DNA of 61,222 bases. Source: Clostridiales bacterium (lineage in GTDB: Bacteria; Bacillota; Clostridia; Christensenellales; Borkfalkiaceae). Of this stretch, positions 56,639-61,222 are shown in pieces (within the stretch, counting starts at the first letter, position 1; each line of letters begins with the position of its first letter). The position numbers were made by a program, and so were the translations under genes. The notes under the pieces were generated by a model that saw nothing but the letters and a program-made list of their open reading frames with translations, searched no databases and had not been told where the DNA came from. Where the stretch lies: NCBI GenBank assembly GCA_015069285.1, contig SVIX01000005.1:1-61222 (forward strand). The letters run 5' to 3'.

Positions 56639-57520
56639 ATGAACGATAATTTTTTTGAAAATTTAAAAAATTGCAAGCTTTGCCCCGTCGAATGTGGCGT
56701 AAACCGCGAAGAACGGGCGGGCGCGTGTGGCGTTTCGGGGCTTAAAATCGCAAAATATTATTTGCACCCCTTTGAAGAACCTTGCATTTCCTTTAAAAAC
56801 GGTAGCGGTACAATCTTTTTTTCGGGCTGTAATTTGCGTTGCGCTTTTTGCCAAAACTACGAAGTATCGCGCGCCGAACGCGGAAAGGAAATTACCCCTT
56901 ATCAGCTTGCGGATATTTTTAAGGAATTAGAGGATAACGGCGCGGAAAACATCTCGCTCGTTACCCCTTCTCACGTCGTTCCGTATTTACAAAAAGCTTT
57001 TTCTCTTTACCGTCCAAAAATCCCCGTCGTCTATAATACGAGTTCGTACGAAAAGCTAGAAACGCTGAAACGCATTGATGAATACGTGGATATTTACCTG
57101 CCCGATATGAAGTTTTATTCCCCTACCCTTTCCAAACGGTATTTAGGCAAAGAAGATTATTTCGAACGGGCAAGTACGGCGATTTCGTTTATGTCGAACA
57201 AACCCTTGCGTATGACGGATACGGGAAAAATGCTTTCGGGCGTTATCGTTCGGCATTTGATTATGCCCCTTTGCGTGTCCGACTCCAAATCCCTTTTAAG
57301 GTGGTTTGCACGCGAATTACCAAAAGACGCGTACCTAAGTTTGATGAGTCAGTACACCCCCTTTGGAAAAATCGACGCGTTCCCCGAACTCTCGCGCCCC
57401 GTCACCGCGCGGGAATACGACGCCGTCGTGCAAACGGCGTTCGACTTGGGGATTGAACGGTTGTTTTTACAAGAACGCAACTCTGCAAAAACCGCTTATA
57501 TCCCCCAATGGGATTTTTAG
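56639..57520 (+). CDS. PflX-type radical SAM protein
   Basis: 293 residues. N-terminal NCKLCPVECGVNREERAG, the extra Cys cluster typical of the PflX group (COG1313), then the SAM cluster motif CNLRCAFC (about 64-71) and IVRHLIMPLCV, all as in putative pyruvate-formate-lyase-activating-like enzymes. It probably makes a glycyl radical or related radical on a partner protein; the target is unknown. No ribosome site is seen. The -10 box ends 8 bp before ATG, so the mRNA is leaderless or nearly so. The start is supported by the distance to NCxLCP, which is normal for the family. Confidence 0.9.
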   Translation: MNDNFFENLKNCKLCPVECGVNREERAGACGVSGLKIAKYYLHPFEEPCISFKNGSGTIFFSGCNLRCAFCQNYEVSRAERGKEITPYQLADIFKELEDNGAENISLVTPSHVVPYLQKAFSLYRPKIPVVYNTSSYEKLETLKRIDEYVDIYLPDMKFYSPTLSKRYLGKEDYFERASTAISFMSNKPLRMTDTGKMLSGVIVRHLIMPLCVSDSKSLLRWFARELPKDAYLSLMSQYTPFGKIDAFPELSRPVTAREYDAVVQTAFDLGIERLFLQERNSAKTAYIPQWDF

Positions 57521-57648
57521 CGTTTGAATACGACGGATTTTAAACGGACGATTTTACTCGTCAGCTTTCCCGCGGTTTTAGGGTCGGCAAAAGCAAGACC
57601 GTTTTCCGCTTTACGGATTTCCCGTAAGATTTTTTCTTGGTTTTTCAT
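57517..57648 (-). CDS. Tiny basic protein, 43 residues (uncertain)
   Basis: Minus-strand frame ATG 57646-57648 to TAA 57517-57519, overlapping the last 4 bp of the convergent radical SAM gene. Predicted start MKNQEKILREIRKAENG, helical and basic, ending VVFKR. Codon use is like the neighbours, but there is no clear ribosome site and the frame is open upstream of the ATG. It fills most of the 181-bp gap before the ABC-F gene. Confidence 0.35.
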   Translation of the reverse strand: MKNQEKILREIRKAENGLAFADPKTAGKLTSKIVRLKSVVFKR

Positions 57649-57701
57649 TTCAATACTTTGCGTAAATCGCAAAAAAAATATACTGTTGCGAGGTTTTTCG
57701 T

Positions 57702-59579
57702 ATGCTCGTTTGTTCAGATAATCTATCGTTCGGTTTTAACGGCGAAACGCTTTTAAAGGGCGTTACTTTTACGCTGTCCGAAGGCGATAAAATCGGTCTT
57801 ATCGGCGGAAACGGCGAAGGCAAAACGACGCTTATCCGTTTGATTTTAAAAGAATTAGATTTGGATAGCGGAACGCTACAAATCAAAAACGCAATCCGAA
57901 TAGGCTATTTGGCGCAAAACGGAGGGTACGATAGCGAAAATACCGTTTTTGAGGAAATGCGCGAAGTGTTCGCCGAAGATATACGGCTTTTGGCAACGCT
58001 CCACGATACGGAAAATAAAATCGCCGTAACCGACTCCTCTACCGCGGAATACCGCGCGCTGTGTTCGCGTTACGAAAATTTGGAAAAACAAATTTCCGCA
58101 AGGGACAGCTATCAATTTGAAGTAAAAATCCGTAGCGTTTTAAACGGTATGGGTTTTGAAAACGCATACGCTCAAAAAATCTCCACGATGTCGGGTGGCG
58201 AAAAGACGCGTTTAAAACTTTGTCGCTTGCTTTTGGAAGAACCGGAGCTTTTGATTTTGGACGAACCGACCAATCACCTTGATATGAAAACTTTGTTTTG
58301 GTTGGAGGAATATCTGACTTCTTTTAAGGGCGCGTTATTTATCGTTTCGCACGACAGATATTTTTTGGATAAGCTCGTTACGCAAATTTACGAATTGGAA
58401 AGTAAAACGCTTTCCGTCTTTAAAGGGAATTATTCTAAATATAAAATTTTAAAAGCCGAAAAAACGGCCCGTATTTTAAAAGAATACGAAAAGCAACAAG
58501 AGGAACGGGCGCGCATGCAAGACTACGTGGATAGAAACCTCGTCCGCGCCTCCACGACAAAAATGGCGCAATCCCGTCGCAGGGCGCTTGAAAAAATGGA
58601 GCTCATCGAAAAACCGCCCCTTCCGCCCGATCCGCCACGCTTTACTTTTTCCTACGCCGAAAAGCCGTACGAAAAGGTAATCGAAATAAAAAATTTACAC
58701 CTTACCGTAGGCGAAAAAACGCTGTTAAACGATTTCTCTTTTACCCTTTTACGCGGTGAAAAATGCGCCGTCGTCGGGGATAACGGTACGGGCAAATCCA
58801 CGCTACTTCGCGCCCTCGTCCAAGGAAAAAATCCCGCGATTGCCTTTGGTCGGTTTGTAAAAATTGCTTACTACGACCAAGAAAACGCCAATCTCGACGG
58901 CGAAAACACCGTATTGTCCGAGCTTTGGGGTCGACATATTACTTGGGAACAAACGAAAGTCCGCGCGCTTTTGGCGCAAGCGGGTTTACCCTCCGAAGAT
59001 ATGGATAAAAAGGTTCGTATGCTTTCGGGCGGTGAACGGGCAAAACTCGCCCTCGCCGTATTTGCCTGCGAAAACGGTAACCTTTTGTTTTTAGACGAAC
59101 CGACCAACCACCTCGATTTACAAGCGCGCGAAAGTTTGGAAGAGGCGTTAAAAGCCTTTGACGGTACGGTGTTGTTCGTTTCGCACGACAGATATTTCAT
59201 CCGCGCGATAGCGGGAAAAATCCTCGAACTTGAAAACAATCAAGGCGTTTGCTTTACGGGCAATTACGACAACTATACCGCGCAAAAACAAATGCAAAGC
59301 GCGCCCCTCCCCGCCCCCTCGGCAAAACACACGCCTAAAAACAGCGGTTACCGCTCGAAAGAAGACCGCGCGTTAGAGGCGCGCAAACGAACGCGGATTC
59401 ACCAAATAGAAAAGGAAATATCCGCTTTGGAAACGGAGGAGGCGGAAATCAACGAAACGCTCGCTTTACCCGAGGTTACGGGGAATTTTGCCCTACTCAC
59501 GGAAAAATGCGACCGCTTGGAAAAAATTCATTCCCTTTTAGATACCCTTTACCAAGAATACGAAACGCTTATCGAATAA
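57702..59579 (+). CDS. ABC-F family ATPase (EttA/Uup/YbiT type)
   Basis: 625 residues with two ABC domains and no membrane segment. Domain 1 has Walker A GGNGEGKTT (about 35), signature MSGGEKTRLK, Walker B LLILDEPTNHLD. Domain 2 has Walker A GDNGTGKST (about 360), signature LSGGERAKLA, Walker B LLFLDEPTNHLD. A charged P-site tRNA-interaction linker lies between them (ARMQDYVDRNLVRASTTKMA) and a C-terminal coiled coil is present (IHQIEKEISALETEEAEIN). ABC-F proteins act on the ribosome, either in translation or in antibiotic protection; the subtype is not resolved. GAGG precedes ATG 57702. Confidence 0.92.
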   Translation: MLVCSDNLSFGFNGETLLKGVTFTLSEGDKIGLIGGNGEGKTTLIRLILKELDLDSGTLQIKNAIRIGYLAQNGGYDSENTVFEEMREVFAEDIRLLATLHDTENKIAVTDSSTAEYRALCSRYENLEKQISARDSYQFEVKIRSVLNGMGFENAYAQKISTMSGGEKTRLKLCRLLLEEPELLILDEPTNHLDMKTLFWLEEYLTSFKGALFIVSHDRYFLDKLVTQIYELESKTLSVFKGNYSKYKILKAEKTARILKEYEKQQEERARMQDYVDRNLVRASTTKMAQSRRRALEKMELIEKPPLPPDPPRFTFSYAEKPYEKVIEIKNLHLTVGEKTLLNDFSFTLLRGEKCAVVGDNGTGKSTLLRALVQGKNPAIAFGRFVKIAYYDQENANLDGENTVLSELWGRHITWEQTKVRALLAQAGLPSEDMDKKVRMLSGGERAKLALAVFACENGNLLFLDEPTNHLDLQARESLEEALKAFDGTVLFVSHDRYFIRAIAGKILELENNQGVCFTGNYDNYTAQKQMQSAPLPAPSAKHTPKNSGYRSKEDRALEARKRTRIHQIEKEISALETEEAEINETLALPEVTGNFALLTEKCDRLEKIHSLLDTLYQEYETLIE

Positions 59580-59607
59580 ATTCTTAAAAATTTTTTCCTA
59601 AAAACTC

Positions 59608-59636
59608 TTGACAACGATAAAATTTTATGATATCAT
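59608..59636 (+). promoter_or_regulatory. Promoter of the SPFH gene
   Basis: TTGACA (59608-59613), 17 nt, TATCAT (59631-59636). A GGAGGT ribosome site stands at 59659-59664. Confidence 0.8.
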
Positions 59637-59671
59637 TTTAATATCAAAACCATATTCGGAGGTAAAGTTAT

Positions 59672-60697
59672 ATGGAAGAAATTTTGTTACAGAACAAAAA
59701 ACACGGTATGCGCACTTTATTCTTGTCTATTTTGGCAGAAATCGTGGCGATAGCCGTACTTATCGTTGGCGGTATACTTATGGATACGAGCTCCAACCCT
59801 TTAGGGGTTGCGCTGTTCGTTGTTGGGTTTATCGTTATGTGCGTGGCGTGGATTCCCCTCGTCGGGCTTCGCGTGTTAAAACCGCAAGAGGCGCTTGCGC
59901 TTACTTTATTCGGGAAATATATCGGTACGATTAAAGGCGAAGGCTTTTACGCCATCAACCCTTTTTGCGTAGCGGTAAACCCTGCGTCGCAAACGAAACT
60001 CAACCAAAGCGGTGACGTTGGGCATAAACCTACTACAACGACGAACGAGAACGGCGCTTTACACCTTTCGTTGGAATCCGTAAATAAACGTATTTCTTTA
60101 AAAATAATGACTTTAAATAACAACCGTCAAAAAATCAACGATTGCCTTGGCAACCCCGTGGAAATCGGTATCGCCGTTATGTGGCGGGTTGTTGATACGG
60201 CAAAAGCGGTATTTAACGTAGATAATTATAAAGAATATTTATCCTTACAATGCGATAGCGCGCTGAGAAACATCGTACGTTTATATCCCTACGACGTCGC
60301 GCCGGGCATAGACACGACGGGCGACGGAATTGAAGACGACGGAAGTTTGCGCGGTAGTAGCGAAGTGGTTGCCTCCCGTATCCGCGCGGAAATTCAAGAA
60401 CGCGTAAAAGAGGCAGGCTTGGAAATTATCGAAGCGCGTATCACCTACCTTGCGTACGCGCCTGAAATTGCCGCGGTAATGCTCCAACGCCAACAAGCGT
60501 CCGCGATTATCGACGCAAGAAAGATGATTGTAGACGGCGCGGTAGGCATGGTAGAAATGGCGCTTGAGCGTTTGAACGAAGGCGGACTCGTACAACTCGA
60601 CGAAGAAAGAAAGGCGGCGATGGTATCGAACTTACTCGTAGTGCTTTGCGGAAACCACGACGCGCAACCCGTCGTAAACGCAGGTAATTTGTATTAA
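59672..60697 (+). CDS. SPFH/band-7 domain membrane protein
   Basis: 341 residues. Two N-terminal hydrophobic helices ([20 protein letters not shown] and [17 protein letters not shown]), then the SPFH domain ([40 protein letters not shown]) and a helical part [28 protein letters not shown] like the prohibitin/stomatin group. The C-terminal end is [19 protein letters not shown] proteins form membrane rings or microdomains. The gene is followed by two palindromes and a ribbon-helix-helix gene, a neighbourhood I recall in other Clostridia. Confidence 0.9.
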   Translation: MEEILLQNKKHGMRTLFLSILAEIVAIAVLIVGGILMDTSSNPLGVALFVVGFIVMCVAWIPLVGLRVLKPQEALALTLFGKYIGTIKGEGFYAINPFCVAVNPASQTKLNQSGDVGHKPTTTTNENGALHLSLESVNKRISLKIMTLNNNRQKINDCLGNPVEIGIAVMWRVVDTAKAVFNVDNYKEYLSLQCDSALRNIVRLYPYDVAPGIDTTGDGIEDDGSLRGSSEVVASRIRAEIQERVKEAGLEIIEARITYLAYAPEIAAVMLQRQQASAIIDARKMIVDGAVGMVEMALERLNEGGLVQLDEERKAAMVSNLLVVLCGNHDAQPVVNAGNLY

Positions 60698-60712
60698 ATC
60701 TTTTAAAATTGT

Positions 60713-60749
60713 TTGTGGCGCGCGCCACAACTGCGTTTTGCAAAACGCA
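60713..60749. promoter_or_regulatory. Two adjacent perfect 18-bp palindromes
   Basis: TTGTGGCGCGCGCCACAA (60713-60730) and TGCGTTTTGCAAAACGCA (60732-60749), one base apart, between the SPFH gene and the ribbon-helix-helix gene. Having almost no loop, they look more like DNA-binding sites than RNA hairpins; the RHH protein encoded next is a candidate binder. Confidence 0.6.
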
Positions 60750-60776
60750 TAAAACGGAATAGGCAGGTATGCAATT

Positions 60777-60980
60777 ATGAACGACAATCAAAAAAAACAA
60801 GTCCCCTTACGTTTATCCCCTAAACTGTATAACGCGATTGCGTCGTGGGCAGAGGACGACTTCCGTTCGGTGAACGGTCAAATTGAATATTTGCTCTCGG
60901 AATGCGTTCGCCAACGCAAGAAAAACGGGAAATACGTTTCAGACGAATTGGACGTACCGCCCGAATTAGATATTGAATAA
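60777..60980 (+). CDS. Ribbon-helix-helix (Arc-like) small protein
   Basis: 67 residues. The beta strand [20 protein letters not shown] is followed by two helices ([19 protein letters not shown]), the Arc/MetJ ribbon-helix-helix pattern, and an acidic tail ([11 protein letters not shown]). Probably a DNA-binding dimer. It is downstream of the SPFH gene, with its own terminator after it. The ribosome site is weak (GGCAGG). Confidence 0.8.
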   Translation: MNDNQKKQVPLRLSPKLYNAIASWAEDDFRSVNGQIEYLLSECVRQRKKNGKYVSDELDVPPELDIE

Positions 60981-60986
60981 AAGGAA

Positions 60987-61022
60987 AATTCCTTTCTCTT
61001 TTTGGGAAAGGAATTATTTTTT
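60987..61022 (+). terminator. Terminator of the SPFH-RHH unit
   Basis: AATTCCTTTC (60987-60996) pairs with GAAAGGAATT (61006-61015), 9-nt loop, followed by ATTTTTTT. Confidence 0.85.
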
Positions 61023-61036
61023 TGCGGAAAAAACCA

Positions 61037-61065
61037 TTGACTTTTTTTTAAAAGTAGCGTATAAT
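61037..61065 (+). promoter_or_regulatory. Promoter before the tRNA-Ser-like sequence
   Basis: TTGACT (61037-61042), 17 nt, TATAAT (61060-61065), starting 28 bp before the tRNA-like sequence. Confidence 0.75.
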
Positions 61066-61092
61066 AATAAGCGTACCGATTAAAAACCCTAC

Positions 61093-61137
61093 GCAGGCGT
61101 ATCGAAGCGGTCATAACGAGGCGGTCTTGAAAACTAA
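61093..61137 (+). tRNA. tRNA-Ser(UGA)-like 5' half, no recognisable 3' half
   Basis: GCAGGCG (acceptor 5' side, 61093-61099), T8 A9, D-arm TCG...CGA (61102-61119), then GCGGT-CTTGAAA-AC with anticodon TGA at 61128-61130. The 3' side of the anticodon stem reads ACTAA instead of ACCGC. The next 85 bp contain neither a T-arm (GGTTCGAAT) nor CGCCTGC. It is a broken or interrupted gene, or a recombination product at an attachment site. A frame reading VLKTNC...RCEMSI passes through it and is still open at the window end. Confidence 0.45.
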
Positions 61138-61222
61138 TTGTTTTCTTCCTTTAGCCCTCGCTAAAACCCTTGATTTTACTGGAGTTTTCGCATCTTTTGA
61201 TGCACGGTGCGAGATGAGCATC

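Noticed and set aside
61093-61222. A complete tRNA-Ser
   Set aside because: No T-arm or 3' acceptor strand follows within the window and the anticodon stem does not close, so only a 5' half can be claimed.

Overview
The window (61.2 kb, moderate G+C) looks like a chromosomal segment of an uncultured anaerobic member of the Bacillota, probably a gut Clostridia lineage. The evidence is strong AGGAGG-type ribosome sites, vegetative TTGACA/TATAAT promoters, a flavodiiron/rubredoxin operon, lipobox signal peptides without LPXTG anchors, InlB-type repeats and BspA-type leucine-rich repeats. The genus cannot be named from sequence alone. Almost everything between 1 and 52.7 kb is on the minus strand; the right 8 kb is mixed.

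Layout from left to right. (1) 1-2.4 kb: the 5' part of a heavy-metal P-type ATPase gene and its ArsR-type repressor, with a very good promoter, three ArsR-type operators and about 1.1 kb of degenerate T-rich repeats; then a 36-bp minisatellite. (2) 2.9-8.8 kb: an MFS transporter, an O2/NO-detoxification operon (flavodiiron protein, rubredoxin, Bfd-like ferredoxin) and a GH106-like glycosidase. (3) 9.1-34.8 kb: a near-continuous minus-strand run. In order of transcription it encodes an LRR lipoprotein, a large Ig-like lipoprotein, a 2542-residue subtilisin/LRR fusion, an LRR/InlB lipoprotein, an InlB/GLUG-like lipoprotein, a complete oligopeptide transporter (OppA, B, C, D, F order) and a small membrane protein. 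(4) 34.9-42.8 kb: a MoxR/DUF58/BatA-like/VWA membrane complex operon directly upstream of (3) and in the same direction. (5) 43-51.8 kb: a dispersed REP-like element, a terminator and one gene for a 2798-residue LRR lipoprotein with its own promoter. (6) 52-61 kb: a divergent XRE regulator / zinc-ribbon membrane protein pair, a GH78-like glycosidase, metK, a PflX-type radical SAM protein with a nearly leaderless transcript, an ABC-F ATPase, an SPFH-domain protein with a ribbon-helix-helix protein, and at the edge a tRNA-Ser 5' half that is not followed by a recognisable 3' half.

The most interesting unit is (3)-(5): a cell-surface module in which giant LRR/InlB lipoproteins, a surface subtilisin carrying its own LRR domain, a dedicated peptide importer and a MoxR-VWA assembly/chaperone complex are encoded together. 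The working model, which is inference, is capture of a protein target on LRR lipoproteins, cleavage by the S8 enzyme, uptake by Opp, and assembly or quality control of the surface complex by the MoxR-VWA machinery. Several hairpins placed straight after stop codons inside this run lack a U-tract in the direction of transcription, so they look like transcript-processing or stability elements (or terminators of antisense RNA) rather than operon ends.
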